Of a stretch of 64,000 bases of DNA, positions 39,433 through 49,354 are shown one piece after another. This DNA comes from Bradyrhizobium zhengyangense (GTDB lineage: Bacteria; Pseudomonadota; Alphaproteobacteria; Rhizobiales; Xanthobacteraceae), in the NCBI RefSeq assembly GCF_022012435.1, contig NZ_JAKLUA010000001.1, positions 1,709,338 to 1,773,337 of the forward strand, written 5' to 3'. The notes under the pieces were generated by a model. That model made no database searches. It was given only the letters and a program-made list of their open reading frames with translations, and was not told where the DNA came from. The position numbers were made by a program, and so were the translations under genes. Every line of letters begins with the position of its first letter. Positions within the stretch are counted from its first letter, which is position 1.

Positions 39433-39987
39433 GCCGTGATCGGCATGCTTGCCGACCGGTTGACGAACAGCCTCAACAAACCCTTAAGCGGCGGGGTCAT
39501 GTTTGGCACGACGATGCCATCTTGCCGCACCGGGTATTCCTACGGGATACGAAATTAACCGCTGATTGCCTTTGCGGGCACCATGGTTCGCCATCGATTG
39601 AGCCAGGGTTCGCACCTCCGTGCCGCAGCAGGACGCAAGGAAGAACTACATCGGCATCGTGAGTGACACGGCCGAGGAAGAGCGCATCGCCGATACGGTG
39701 CTGCGGACGCGGCCGCATGTCGTGCGCGATCTGTTCGGACGCCTCGCGGCAGCGCTGGGACGTCCGCGCAAAGGTGCGCCGGGACACACCACGAGCAGCT
39801 GAGGCCGGGCTGCTTCCGCTCATTTGAAGCGGATAATGAAACCTTCGTTTAACGGCTGTTACGTTAAGACATTGCAGGCTGGCTCGGCCGGCCCTGCAGT
39901 TTGACGCGCGACAAGCGCCTCATCGATCGCTTTACCAGTTTGATAACGACGCGCGCCTACATTGGACCGGATGAACAGGAGTTGGCG
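39433..39987. other. Sparse region between hypothetical gene and pilin gene
   Basis: The 555 bases contain one doubtful small frame (39620-39802, listed separately). The segment before the pilin gene carries two TTAA half-sites (near 39848 and 39863, 11 bases apart) that recall CtrA half-sites but with the wrong spacing. Nothing else stands out. Confidence 0.4.
39620..39802 (+). CDS. Doubtful small hypothetical protein
   Basis: The frame has 60 codons from a GTG (DARKNYIGIVSDTAEEERIADTVL, then VVRDLFGRLAAALGRP). The composition is protein-like and amphipathic, but there is no clear ribosome-binding site and no recognised relative. The antisense frame 39497-39823 is an alternative. It is listed because the gap around it is otherwise empty. 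Confidence 0.3.
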   Translation: MPQQDARKNYIGIVSDTAEEERIADTVLRTRPHVVRDLFGRLAAALGRPRKGAPGHTTSS

Positions 39988-40152
39988 ATGATTGTGCTCA
40001 GGTCTTTTCTTGCCGATGAGAAGGGTACCACTGCGATCGAGTATGGCCTGATTGCCGCCGGTATCGCACTCGCCATCATCACCGTCGTGACCAACACCGG
40101 CAGCGTTCTCCTGAGCAACAAATTCGACTCGATCAGCGCGGCCACGAAGTAA
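39988..40152 (+). CDS. Flp/Fap-type IVb pilin
   Basis: The 54-residue pilin has the short leader and class IVb core (DEKGTTAIEYGLIAAGIALAII), where processing is expected after the glycine ahead of TTAIEYG, leaving the conserved Glu at position 5 of the mature pilin. It forms the Tad/Flp adhesion pilus. An AGGAG lies 6 bases before the ATG at 39988; the longer upstream frame is rejected. No tad export genes are in this window. Confidence 0.9.
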   Translation: MIVLRSFLADEKGTTAIEYGLIAAGIALAIITVVTNTGSVLLSNKFDSISAATK

Positions 40153-40247
40153 GGCCACGTCTCGTCATCACGTCTCGCCATTGTTAGCCACCGGTCGCGC
40201 AAGGCGCGGCCCCGTTGGCTCGCAACGGGCAGCCGATCTCGCGGACC

Positions 40248-40261
40248 ATGATCTGAGTCAA
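40248..40261 (+). promoter_or_regulatory. Anaerobox-like site before the AMP phosphorylase operon
   Basis: ATGATCTGAGTCAA matches the FNR/FixK consensus TTGA-N6-TCAA except for the first base. It lies 26 bp before the ATG at 40288 and 53 bp before an alternative ATG at 40315. If it activates from the usual -41 position, the transcript would start past 40288, which favours the second ATG. Confidence 0.45.
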
Positions 40262-40287
40262 GCCCGTCGAGACGGCGGCAGCTAAGC

Positions 40288-41856
40288 ATGACGGACCCAG
40301 CTTGCGGTCCGTTCATGAATCCCGATCTGTCACCCTCCCCGCTCAAAATACGCCGTGTCCATCTCGATACGGGCCGCGAGAACGTCGTCGTCATTTCCAG
40401 GCGATCTAAGGCGTTGCGTGCCGATATCTTTCGGGGCTTCAGCCGCGTCGAGCTTCGGCTGGACGACAAGGCGCTGCTCGCAACGCTGCTGATCACCGAT
40501 GACGACGCATTGGCGGCCCAGGACGAAATCGGCCTTTCCGAGCCAGCGTTCCACCGCTTCGGCAAGCCGGTCGGCGCCCTGGTCACGGTCGCGCCGGCAT
40601 CGCCACCAGAAAGCCTCGAGGCGGTGCGCGCGAAGATCCGCGGTCGAACACTGGACAAGGCGGAGATCAGCGCGATCATCAACGACCTCGCCCATTTTCG
40701 CTATTCCGACATGGAGATCGCCGCCTTCCTGATCGGCTCGGCAAGCTTCATCACCAGTGACGAACTGCTGGCCCTCACCGGCGCCATGGCCCAAGTCGGC
40801 ACGCAGCTGGTGTGGCCGGACCCGATCGTGGTCGACAAGCATTGCATCGGCGGCATTCCCGGCAACCGCACCTCGATGGTCGTGGTGCCGATCGTCGCGG
40901 CCCACGGCCTGCCGATCCCGAAGACCTCCTCGCGCGCCATCACCTCGCCGGCGGGAACGGCCGACACGATGGAGGTGCTGGCGCGGGTGAATGTCGGCGT
41001 CGAGGAGATGAAGTCGATCGTCTCCTCCTGCAACGGATGCCTGATCTGGGGCGGGCACGTGAACCTGTCGCCGGCCGACGACGTGCTGATCTCGGTCGAG
41101 CGCCCGCTCAGCCTGGACACCCGCGAACAGATGGTCGCCTCCATCATGTCCAAGAAGATCGCGGCGGGATCGACACATCTGTTGATCGACATTCCGGTCG
41201 GGCCAACCGCGAAAGTCACCACCGCGATCGACGCGATGCGGCTGCGAAAGCTGTTCGAATTCGTCGGCGACCGGTTCGGCCGCTCGGTCGAGGTGATCAC
41301 AACCGACGGCCGCCAACCGATCGGCAACGGCATCGGGCCGGTGCTCGAAGCCAACGACGTGATGGCAGTGCTCGGCAACGAAGCCGATGCACCGCGCGAT
41401 CTGCGCGAGAAATCGCTCCGCCTCGCCGCCCATCTGCTGGAATACGATCCGAAGCTGCGTGGCGGCGCCGGCTATGCACGTGCGCGCGAACTGCTGGAGA
41501 GCGGCGCCGCGCTGAAGCAGATGCAGAAGATCATCGACGCCCAGGGCCCCTCGAAATGCAGCACCGACCTCGGACCCATCAGCTTCGACGTCAAGGCGGC
41601 GCATGACGGCGTGGTGTCCGCGATCGACTGCCTGCGACTGAACCGCCTCGCCCGCACCGCCGGTGCGCCGCTCGACAAAGGGGCCGGCATCCGCCTGTTC
41701 AAGAAGATAGGCGACCGCGTCGAGCAGGGTGAGCCGCTCTATCGCGTCTACACGTTCGACGGGCCCGAGCATGATCTGGCCGCATCGGCCGCCCGGCAGG
41801 AGAGCGGCTACATCCTCAACGGTCATGAGGCGCTCCAAGGCAGGGCGCAGTCGTGA
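40288..41856 (+). CDS. Archaeal-type AMP/thymidine phosphorylase
   Basis: The 522-residue protein is of the nucleoside phosphorylase II family, close in motif style to archaeal AMP phosphorylase. [38 protein letters not shown] and [13 protein letters not shown], read in family order, have the GGIPGN and KTSSRAIT forms and not the GGVGD and SGRG forms of E. coli DeoA. An extra N-terminal domain of about 85 residues is also archaeal-like. AMP phosphorylase converts NMP plus phosphate to base plus ribose 1,5-bisphosphate. The stop overlaps the next gene (GTGA). ATG 40315 is an alternative start. Thymidine phosphorylase activity cannot be excluded. Confidence 0.82.
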   Translation: MTDPACGPFMNPDLSPSPLKIRRVHLDTGRENVVVISRRSKALRADIFRGFSRVELRLDDKALLATLLITDDDALAAQDEIGLSEPAFHRFGKPVGALVTVAPASPPESLEAVRAKIRGRTLDKAEISAIINDLAHFRYSDMEIAAFLIGSASFITSDELLALTGAMAQVGTQLVWPDPIVVDKHCIGGIPGNRTSMVVVPIVAAHGLPIPKTSSRAITSPAGTADTMEVLARVNVGVEEMKSIVSSCNGCLIWGGHVNLSPADDVLISVERPLSLDTREQMVASIMSKKIAAGSTHLLIDIPVGPTAKVTTAIDAMRLRKLFEFVGDRFGRSVEVITTDGRQPIGNGIGPVLEANDVMAVLGNEADAPRDLREKSLRLAAHLLEYDPKLRGGAGYARARELLESGAALKQMQKIIDAQGPSKCSTDLGPISFDVKAAHDGVVSAIDCLRLNRLARTAGAPLDKGAGIRLFKKIGDRVEQGEPLYRVYTFDGPEHDLAASAARQESGYILNGHEALQGRAQS

Positions 41857-42785
41857 GCACGATCGCCCTTCAAGCCCTGCCCTCCGGCGCCAGCGCGGCA
41901 AAGCGGCTTGCGGCGCGGCTTGGCGTTGGGCTTGGGCTCGGCTTCGACGAAATCGCCCTGCACCGCTTTCCGGACGGCGAGCTGCGCGTCACGGTCGCGC
42001 CGGCAGCAGACACCACCATCCTTTTCGCCTCGCTCGATCAACCCAATGACAAGCTGATCGCCCTGCTGTTCGCCGCGGAGGCGCTGCGGCGCGATGGCGC
42101 CAGGCGGCTGGTGCTGGTCGCGCCCTACCTCTGCTACATGCGGCAGGACATTGCGTTTCATCCCGGCGAAGCCATCAGCCAGCGCGCCATGGGCCGCCTG
42201 CTCGCAACGCTTGTGGACCGCGTCGTCACCGTGGACGCTCATTTGCATCGTACGCCCGACATCAGGTCCGTATTTCCCGATATCGAGGCGGAGAACCTGT
42301 CCGCGATGCCGGCGATCGCGGATGCCCTCGCCGCTGATGGCATCGATCCCGCGACGGTCCTGATCGGTCCCGACGCCGAGTCCGAGCCCTGGGTGAACGA
42401 TCTCGCGGGCCGGCTGCGGCTGCAGCATACGGTGGCCCGCAAGACACGGCATGGCGATCGCTCCGTCGACATCGATTTCGCCGATCCGATGCTGCTCGCG
42501 GGGCGGCCGGCGCTGATGGTCGACGACATCGTGTCCTCGGGAGCGACCTTAGCGGTTGCAGCGCGGGCGCTGCGGGCGATGGGCGCAACGGCCATCGATG
42601 CGGTCGTGACGCACGCGCTGTTTCCGGCCGCAATGGTCACCGCATTCAACGACGCCGGCATCCGGTCGATCCGTTCGACCGACAGCGTGCCGCATCCAAC
42701 CAATGCGATCGCGCTCGACGAGGTTCTCGCCGCCGCCTTGCGGTCCGAACTCGGCACGACACGTTCGCGGGAGACGACGAGATGA
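41853..42785 (+). CDS. Ribose-phosphate pyrophosphokinase-like protein
   Basis: The 310-residue protein has the PRPP-synthetase fold: a first half with [21 protein letters not shown] and [11 protein letters not shown], and the PRPP loop [14 protein letters not shown] in the second half. The ATP-site segment [10 protein letters not shown] and DAHLHR differ from the E. coli Prs forms and resemble archaeal-type enzymes. It overlaps its neighbours by 4 bp on both sides (GTGA and ATGA), so all three gene products are probably made together. It should make PRPP from ribose 5-phosphate; a specialised substrate linked to the phosphorylase is inference. Confidence 0.85.
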   Translation: MSTIALQALPSGASAAKRLAARLGVGLGLGFDEIALHRFPDGELRVTVAPAADTTILFASLDQPNDKLIALLFAAEALRRDGARRLVLVAPYLCYMRQDIAFHPGEAISQRAMGRLLATLVDRVVTVDAHLHRTPDIRSVFPDIEAENLSAMPAIADALAADGIDPATVLIGPDAESEPWVNDLAGRLRLQHTVARKTRHGDRSVDIDFADPMLLAGRPALMVDDIVSSGATLAVAARALRAMGATAIDAVVTHALFPAAMVTAFNDAGIRSIRSTDSVPHPTNAIALDEVLAAALRSELGTTRSRETTR

Positions 42786-44377
42786 GCATCACCGTTCGCT
42801 TCTGCGGGGCTGCCCGCACCGTGACCGGCTCCAGCTATCTGTTCCAGACCGCCGCTGGCCGCTTCCTGGTCGATTGCGGCCTGTTCCAGGGACAGAAGAC
42901 ACTCAAGGAGCTCAATTACGGCGCATTCCCGTTCCGTCCTGCCGATATCCGGACGGTCCTGCTCACGCACGCCCATATCGACCACAGCGGCCTGCTGCCG
43001 AAGCTCGTGCGCGAAGGATTTGCGGGGCCGATCCTGGCGACGCGTGGCACGATCGACCTCTGCTCCTACATGCTGCCGGACGCCGGCAGCATCCAGGAGT
43101 CGGAAGTCGCGCAGCTGAACCGGCGCAACAAGGCCCGCGGTCGCAAGGAAGTCGAGCCGATCTACACACAGGCCGACGCGGTCGCATCGCTACAATCGTT
43201 TCGCGCGGTCGATTATGAACACTGGATCGACGTGATCCCGGGCGTCCGTGCGCGCTACTGGAATGCCGGCCATTTGCTCGGCTCCGCCTCGATCGAGCTC
43301 GAAATCGCCGAGCAAGGTTCGCCGCGCCCGCTTCGCGTGTTGCTTTCCGGCGATGTCGGGCCCGAGGCCAAGCTGCTGCAGCCCGATCCCGAAGCGCCTG
43401 CAGACCTCGACTATGTCATCGCCGAATCCACCTATGGCGACCGCTTGCGAGCCGCCACGACACCTGCGCTCCGCCGCCAGCATCTTGCCGCCGAGGTGCG
43501 CGAGGCCGCCGCGGGTGGAGGCGCACTGCTGATCCCGGCCTTCGCGGTCGAGCGCACCCAGGAGCTGATCGTCGACCTGGTCGACCTGATGGAGCACGGC
43601 GAGATTCCGACCGCGCCGATCTTCCTCGACTCGCCGCTGGCGATCCGGGCCACCGAAGTCTTCCGCCGGAACGCCGCGAGCCTCGACCCGAGCGTCGACG
43701 CCGACCGCCTGCTCAACTCGCCGCATCTCAAATTCACCGAGACCGCCGACGAGAGCAAGGCGATCATGCGGCTCAGCGGATTTCACATCATCATCGCGGC
43801 CAGCGGCATGTGCGATGCCGGACGCATCCGCCATCATCTGAAGCGCTGGCTCTGGAACGAGCGCGCGACCGTGCTGCTCGCCGGTTTCCAGGCCAGTGGC
43901 ACGCTCGGCCGCTTTCTGCAGAACGGCGCGAAGGCCGTGCGCATCCAGGGCGAGGAAATCCGGGTCGCGGCACGGATCCGCATGATCGATGAATATTCGG
44001 GACATGCCGACGGCGCGGGCATGGCTGGCTGGATCGCGGCACGCCGCCCCATTTCCCGCGGGCTGTTCCTGGTCCACGGCGAGGAAAGCGCCATCGCGGG
44101 CCTGGCCGAGCGCGTCGGCGAACGCATCATTCCGGCGGCGAAGGTCTACCAGCCGATCCTGGACGACATCTATGAACTGGCCGCCCCCGAACCGCGCGTG
44201 ATCGACGTCGATCATCGCCGGCGGCTCGCGCCCGAGGCCGTGACCCGGCTCGACTGGCACAACGAGATGTCGGAGCTCACGCTCGACATCAACGACAGGC
44301 TTGCAGCGGCCGCCGACGACCGCGCCCGCGGCGTCATCATCCGACGCCTCCGCCGCGCCCTGGACGAGAAGGCATAG
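42782..44377 (+). CDS. Beta-CASP metallo-beta-lactamase RNase
   Basis: The 531-residue protein has the MBL zinc motif LLTHAHIDHSGLLPKL (H-x-H-x-D-H), GHLLGSASIELE and SGDVGPEAKLL, then the beta-CASP region (ESTYGDR, FAVERTQELIVDL, SGMCDAGRIRHHLKRW, GFQASGTLGRFL). The C-terminal motifs DEYSGHADGAGMAGWI and FLVHGEESAIAGL follow. This is the CPSF/Ysh1-like family that cuts RNA, and not the RNase J type. It is the third gene of the overlapping operon. Its product may feed nucleotides to the phosphorylase. Confidence 0.9.
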   Translation: MSITVRFCGAARTVTGSSYLFQTAAGRFLVDCGLFQGQKTLKELNYGAFPFRPADIRTVLLTHAHIDHSGLLPKLVREGFAGPILATRGTIDLCSYMLPDAGSIQESEVAQLNRRNKARGRKEVEPIYTQADAVASLQSFRAVDYEHWIDVIPGVRARYWNAGHLLGSASIELEIAEQGSPRPLRVLLSGDVGPEAKLLQPDPEAPADLDYVIAESTYGDRLRAATTPALRRQHLAAEVREAAAGGGALLIPAFAVERTQELIVDLVDLMEHGEIPTAPIFLDSPLAIRATEVFRRNAASLDPSVDADRLLNSPHLKFTETADESKAIMRLSGFHIIIAASGMCDAGRIRHHLKRWLWNERATVLLAGFQASGTLGRFLQNGAKAVRIQGEEIRVAARIRMIDEYSGHADGAGMAGWIAARRPISRGLFLVHGEESAIAGLAERVGERIIPAAKVYQPILDDIYELAAPEPRVIDVDHRRRLAPEAVTRLDWHNEMSELTLDINDRLAAAADDRARGVIIRRLRRALDEKA

Positions 44378-44405
44378 CGTGCCCTGCGCATCCGGGCCAC
44401 GCTGC

Positions 44406-46934
44406 TCAAGCCGCCCCTGAAGTCGGCGCGCGGCGACGCAACGGGTATTTCGACAGCTCCAGCAACACGAGGCAGACGAACGCGACCACGGCCGTGACGG
44501 CGAGATCATCCACATGCAGGGGACCAAAGCGGAACAGGTCCGCCGCACGCGGCCACACCAGGCTCAGGCCAAGCACCGACATCACAAACATGACGATGAC
44601 GACGAGCGTGCGGTTCGGCCGGGTGAACGCTTCGACGAGCGAGGTCGAGAACGAGCGGTTGACGAAGATCAGGCTTACGATCACCAGCACTAGCGAGAAG
44701 AAGGTCAGCGCACGCACCTCGTTCGCCGGCATGCCGTAGCGGTTTGCCGTCACCATCACGCCGCCGGTGAGAACCAGAGCCAGGCCTCCCTGCAGCAGCG
44801 ACCAGACCAGCAGCGACCTTGGCAATAACGGCTCGTCAGGCGAACGCGGCGGCCGCTGCATGACGTCCCACTCCTCGGTCTCGGCTTCGAAGACCAGTGA
44901 ACAGACGGGATCGATGATCATCTCGAGAAACGCGATGTGAACGGGGCCGAACAGCAGAGGCATCCCTGTGAGCAGCGGCAACAGCGCAAGTCCTGCGATC
45001 GGAATGTGGACCGCGAGGATGAAGCTCATCGCCTTGCGCAGATTGTCGTAGATCCGGCGGCCAAGCCGGATCGCCTTCACGATCGAGCCGAAATCGTCGT
45101 CGAGCAGAACGATCGAGGATGCTTCGCGCGCCACATCGGTGCCGCGACCGCCCATGGCGATGCCGATATGGGCAGCCTTCAGCGAGGGAGCATCGTTGAC
45201 GCCGTCGCCCGTCATGGCGACGATCTCGCCGGTGTCCTTGAGCGCATTGACGATGCGCAGTTTCTGGGCCGGCGCTATTCGCGCGAAGACGGCCCGTCCG
45301 CGCGCCGCGCGGGCGAGTTCGGCATCGGCCATGGCTTCGACATCCGCTCCTGTCACGACACGTTCCGGATCGAGGCCCGCCCGCATCGCAATCGCCGACG
45401 CGGTCGCGGGATAATCGCCTGTTATCATGACCACGTGGATGCCTGCGGAGCGGCATTCGGCAATGGCGTCCTTGACTTGCAGTCGCAGCGGATCGGCAAA
45501 GCCGATCAGGCCGCAAAAGCCAGAGGAAAAGCCGCGTTGCGTCTCTGGAAGATCGCCGCCCGCCCAACTCGCCCGCGCCACACCGAGCACACGGAGCCCT
45601 TCCTGCGCAAGCGCGTCGACGCGCGCCCGCAATTCAGCCAGCTCTTCCGCGCTCATTCCGCAAAGCATGCCGATCGTCTCGGGCGCGCCCTTCGCCGCAA
45701 CGACGCATTCATTGCCGCTGCCGCACCACACATTCGACATGGCGAGCAGGTCGGGACGCAAGCCATAGCTCTGTACGAGCCGCCGGCCCGCGCCGGCGTC
45801 AGAGGCCAGCAAATGCAACGCCTTCTCCATGGGATCGAACGGCTCCCGGACGCAGGCCAGCACGCCGGTCTCGATCAACGGATCGAACGCGGGCGCCGCG
45901 CGCACCGCGGTATCAGGCGTGTATTGCGCACCGTCGGGCAGTACCAGGCGTGCAACGGTCATGCGGTTTTCCGTAAGCGTGCCAGTCTTGTCCGTGCAGA
46001 GCACGGTCGCGGCGCCCAGCGATTCAATGGCCGAGGCGCGCCGCGTCAACACGCGCGCCTGGGAGATGCGCCATGCACCCATGGCGAGGAACACCGTCAG
46101 GACGACAGGGATTTCCTCCGGGAGCATCGACATGCCGAGCGCGATGCCGGCTAGCACGCCCTCCAGCCAGCCGCCGCGATAAAGCCCATACAGAAGCACG
46201 GTCAACCCGATCACGAAGGCGCTGGCGATGGCGAATGTCGCCACCAACCGCGTCGTCTGCTGTTGCAGGCGGGGCGCTTCCGCCGCCAGTGAATGCAGCG
46301 ATTGTCCGATCTTGCCGATCTCGCTCAGGACGCCTGTCGAAGTCACTTCGGCCATCCCGCTGCCGCGAACCACCAGCGTGCCGGAGAACACGAATGGCTG
46401 GTCGTCGCCACCGGCATGCGGCGCTATCAATCCTTCGGGTGACGGCAAGGCCTGTTTTCTGACCGGAACCGATTCCCCCGTCAGCAGCGATTCATCCAGC
46501 AGGAGATCGATGGATCGAAGGACGGTGGCGTCAGCTGCCACGCGATCCCCCTCGGAGAGCACAATCAGGTCGCCGCGAGCGACCTCGCGACCGGGAATCC
46601 GGATGCGTTCGCCGCCACGGATCACCAGCGCGCGCGGGCTGGTCAGATCGCGCAACGAGTCGAGCACACGCTCGGTGCGCGCCTCCTGCACGATCGTGAT
46701 GACGATCGAGATCGATGCGAATACAAGAAGCAGCAACGCCTCACCGAGATCACCCAGAACGAAATAGATCAGGCCGCCCGCCAGCAGCAACAGCAGCATG
46801 GGCTCGCGCAGCACCTCGATGACGAGGCGCAGGATCGTCCGCCGGCCCGTGCGTGGCAGCTCGTTGAAGCCTTCGGCCTTCAGCCGGGCCTGTGCTTCGG
46901 ACGCGGTCAGCCCGAGCATCGCCGACGATCTCAT
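44406..46934 (-). CDS. P-type cation ATPase (P2/Ca-type-like)
   Basis: The 842-residue pump has the actuator motif LTGES (near 151), GMSMLPEEIPVVL in the fourth helix (272-276, in place of the PEGLP of classic Ca2+ pumps), the phosphorylation motif TDKTGTLTEN with Asp315, and the hinge TGDGVNDAPSLK. About ten membrane helices are visible. It is convergent with the RNase gene, 28 bp apart. An anaerobox lies 85 bp before the start, so expression under low oxygen is likely. The transported ion is uncertain. Confidence 0.88.
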   Translation of the reverse strand: MRSSAMLGLTASEAQARLKAEGFNELPRTGRRTILRLVIEVLREPMLLLLLAGGLIYFVLGDLGEALLLLVFASISIVITIVQEARTERVLDSLRDLTSPRALVIRGGERIRIPGREVARGDLIVLSEGDRVAADATVLRSIDLLLDESLLTGESVPVRKQALPSPEGLIAPHAGGDDQPFVFSGTLVVRGSGMAEVTSTGVLSEIGKIGQSLHSLAAEAPRLQQQTTRLVATFAIASAFVIGLTVLLYGLYRGGWLEGVLAGIALGMSMLPEEIPVVLTVFLAMGAWRISQARVLTRRASAIESLGAATVLCTDKTGTLTENRMTVARLVLPDGAQYTPDTAVRAAPAFDPLIETGVLACVREPFDPMEKALHLLASDAGAGRRLVQSYGLRPDLLAMSNVWCGSGNECVVAAKGAPETIGMLCGMSAEELAELRARVDALAQEGLRVLGVARASWAGGDLPETQRGFSSGFCGLIGFADPLRLQVKDAIAECRSAGIHVVMITGDYPATASAIAMRAGLDPERVVTGADVEAMADAELARAARGRAVFARIAPAQKLRIVNALKDTGEIVAMTGDGVNDAPSLKAAHIGIAMGGRGTDVAREASSIVLLDDDFGSIVKAIRLGRRIYDNLRKAMSFILAVHIPIAGLALLPLLTGMPLLFGPVHIAFLEMIIDPVCSLVFEAETEEWDVMQRPPRSPDEPLLPRSLLVWSLLQGGLALVLTGGVMVTANRYGMPANEVRALTFFSLVLVIVSLIFVNRSFSTSLVEAFTRPNRTLVVIVMFVMSVLGLSLVWPRAADLFRFGPLHVDDLAVTAVVAFVCLVLLELSKYPLRRRAPTSGAA

Positions 46935-47018
46935 GGAGGTTCCTGGGAGTCCCTGTACGATGAGGACGCATCATCTCGTCACCACCATCATCATGCCATG
47001 TTACAAGCAGCTGCCGGC

Positions 47019-47032
47019 TTGACGTGGGTCAA
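47019..47032. promoter_or_regulatory. Anaerobox (FNR/FixK-type) between ATPase and exported protein
   Basis: TTGACGTGGGTCAA is an exact TTGA-N6-TCAA match and follows the TTGAC-N4-GTCAA form preferred by FixK2-type regulators. It is 85 bp before the P-type ATPase start on the minus strand and 142 bp before the gene at 47174 on the plus strand. Confidence 0.65.
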
Positions 47033-47173
47033 ACGTTGCCGGCGACAAGGCGACATCCCGCTCGGCTTGCTCCCATTTCCGTCAAGTTTGACGAGCATGT
47101 CACTGCTGATATTGTTCCCGGCGCGGCTCGATGACCCCTGCCCGTCGCTCGTTGAACCAAGGCCATTTGAAAG

Positions 47174-47569
47174 ATGCACACGAGACGCGCGTTGCTCCTG
47201 GCTTTCAGCCTCACCTTGATCGGCGCCTGGTCACAAGATAGCGCCAGAGGACAGAACTCGGCCACGCCGCCGGTTTCGTTGACTCCGCCCAGTGCCTCGT
47301 CGCCGCATGCCGGGACGAAGAATTCGCCGAGAACGTCCGCCAGCGTGCCGTCGACTCCGGCGACCAGCGGGCTTCCACAATTGCCGAGCCCTGCAGCCGC
47401 CGCCGACTACGACGGCTTCAGCGTCGGCACTGACGACCACGACGCACCAAGCCAGGTGACGCCGCCTGCGAGGTCACGCGCCGCAAACGGCCTCGACGCG
47501 CAGTCATTGGTCGATCAGGAAGACGAGGCGTTGAAGCGCAAGCTGACGATTTGCAAGAACTGCAAATAG
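47174..47569 (+). CDS. Exported low-complexity protein with C-terminal CKNC
   Basis: The 131-residue protein starts with a signal peptide (MHTRRALLLAFSLTLIGAWS). A Ser/Pro/Ala/Thr-rich stretch without clear fold runs to about residue 95. It ends in a charged helix-like tail LVDQEDEALKRKLTICKNCK with a C-x-x-C at the very end. It may be a periplasmic protein with a redox or metal-binding tail. It is divergent from the P-type ATPase and shares the anaerobox region. Confidence 0.55.
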   Translation: MHTRRALLLAFSLTLIGAWSQDSARGQNSATPPVSLTPPSASSPHAGTKNSPRTSASVPSTPATSGLPQLPSPAAAADYDGFSVGTDDHDAPSQVTPPARSRAANGLDAQSLVDQEDEALKRKLTICKNCK

Positions 47570-47719
47570 GACGGTCGCCAAGCTTGGTAGCCCGGATGGA
47601 GGGCACTGCATGGCTGACCTACCGCGAACGTCCCCCGCCCGCGCTTTACCCTCCCGCAATTTCCTGATCCTCTCTGCCCAACAGCCGGAGCAACCGGCCA
47701 GCCTGAGGAGAGAGACGCC

Positions 47720-49354
47720 ATGAGGCTCGGCACCGCGATTGCGGAAATCATGCGGCGCGAGGGGATCGAGGTCCTCTGCGGTTATCCCGTCAACCATCTG
47801 ATCGAGCACGCGGCAAAGGCCGAGATCCGCCCCGTGATGGTGCGGCAGGAACGCGTCGGCGTGCACATGGCGGATGCGATCTCGCGCGTCACGTCGGGGC
47901 GTACGATCGGCGCGTTCTGCATGCAGCACGGGCCCGGCGCGGAGAACGCGATGGGCGGCGTCGCCCAGTGCTTTGGCGAATCCGTTCCCGTGCTGGTGCT
48001 GCCGATGGGCTATCCGCGCCGGCTTGCGCATATCGAGCCGAACTTCAACTCCAGCGAGGCGATGAAGCCGTTTGCGAAATCGTCCGAGCCGATCATCCTC
48101 GCCGCGGAAGTGACCAACATCTTTCGCCGCGCCTTCACCAAATTGAAGAACGGCCGCGGCGGTCCCGTGATCGTCGAGATCCCCTCCGACATGTGGAACG
48201 AGGAGGTGCCGGAGCCGCTGAACTACACGCCGGTGCTGCGCACCCGCTATGGCGCGGACCCCGTGCATGTGAGGGAAGCGGCCGCCCTGCTCGTCAATGC
48301 CAAGCGTCCGGTGATCTATGCCGGCCAGGGCGTGCACTACGCGCAGGCGTGGCCGCAATTAAAGCGGCTGGCGGAACGGCTGGCGATTCCTGTCACCACC
48401 AGCTTAGGGGGCAAATCGTCATTCCCCGAGACGCATCCGCTCTCGCTTGGCTCCGGTGGCCTCGCCGTGCCGCGCGCGGTGCCCAAATTCCTCGCCGAGG
48501 CCGACGTCATTTTCGGCGTCGGCTGCTCCTTCACCGAGACGAGCTTCGGCATCGCCATTCCGAAGGGCAAGACCATCATCCACTCCACGCTCGACCCGAA
48601 CCACCTCAACAAGGATGTCGAAGCCAGGATCGGCCTCGTCGGCGATGCCGGCCTCGTGCTCGATGCATTGCTGGAGGAGATCGGCAAGACCGTCACTGCC
48701 GACCGCGATGCCTCTGCGGTCGCAGCCGAGATCGCGGCCTCGCATAAGGAGTGGCTGGCGAAATGGATGCCGAAACTCACCAGCAATGACGCGCCGCTCA
48801 GTCCCTATCGCATGCTATGGGACTTGCAGCACACCGTCGACATCGACAACACCATCATCACCCATGATGCCGGCAGCCCGCGCGACCAGCTCTCGCCGTT
48901 CTGGAAGGCGGTGACGCCGCTCTCCTATCTCGGCTGGGGCAAGACGACTCAGCTCGGCTACGGCCTTGGCCTTGCGATGGGCGCTAAGCTGGCAAAGCCC
49001 GACAAGCTCTGCATCAATGTCTGGGGCGATGCGGCCATTGGTTTCACCGGCATGGATTTCGAGACGGCGGTGCGCGAACGCATCCCGATCATGTCGATCC
49101 TGCTCAACAATTTCTCGATGGCGATCGAGTTGAAGGTGATGCCGATCTCGACCGAGAAATACCGCTCGACCGACATTTCCGGCGACTACGCCGCGATGGC
49201 GCGCGCCTTCGGCGGCTATGGCGAGCGCGTGACGAGGCCTGATGATATCATCCCCGCGATCAAGCGCGGCATCCAGAAGACCAGGGAAGGCGTGCCCGTG
49301 CTGCTGGAGTTCATCACCAGCAAGGAAACCGAGGTGTCGCGGCCGGGGACGTGA
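47720..49354 (+). CDS. ThDP-dependent enzyme of the acetolactate synthase superfamily
   Basis: The 544-residue protein has the pyrimidine-binding domain with the activating Glu in MVRQERVGVHMADA, a central FAD/nucleotide-type domain, and the pyrophosphate domain with the metal motif GDAAIGFTGMDFETAVRERIPIMSILLNN in family order. It matches 2-oxo-acid decarboxylases, glyoxylate carboligase and acetolactate synthase; the substrate is unclear. GAGGAGAG precedes the ATG. Its stop overlaps the GTG of the next gene. Confidence 0.88.
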   Translation: MRLGTAIAEIMRREGIEVLCGYPVNHLIEHAAKAEIRPVMVRQERVGVHMADAISRVTSGRTIGAFCMQHGPGAENAMGGVAQCFGESVPVLVLPMGYPRRLAHIEPNFNSSEAMKPFAKSSEPIILAAEVTNIFRRAFTKLKNGRGGPVIVEIPSDMWNEEVPEPLNYTPVLRTRYGADPVHVREAAALLVNAKRPVIYAGQGVHYAQAWPQLKRLAERLAIPVTTSLGGKSSFPETHPLSLGSGGLAVPRAVPKFLAEADVIFGVGCSFTETSFGIAIPKGKTIIHSTLDPNHLNKDVEARIGLVGDAGLVLDALLEEIGKTVTADRDASAVAAEIAASHKEWLAKWMPKLTSNDAPLSPYRMLWDLQHTVDIDNTIITHDAGSPRDQLSPFWKAVTPLSYLGWGKTTQLGYGLGLAMGAKLAKPDKLCINVWGDAAIGFTGMDFETAVRERIPIMSILLNNFSMAIELKVMPISTEKYRSTDISGDYAAMARAFGGYGERVTRPDDIIPAIKRGIQKTREGVPVLLEFITSKETEVSRPGT

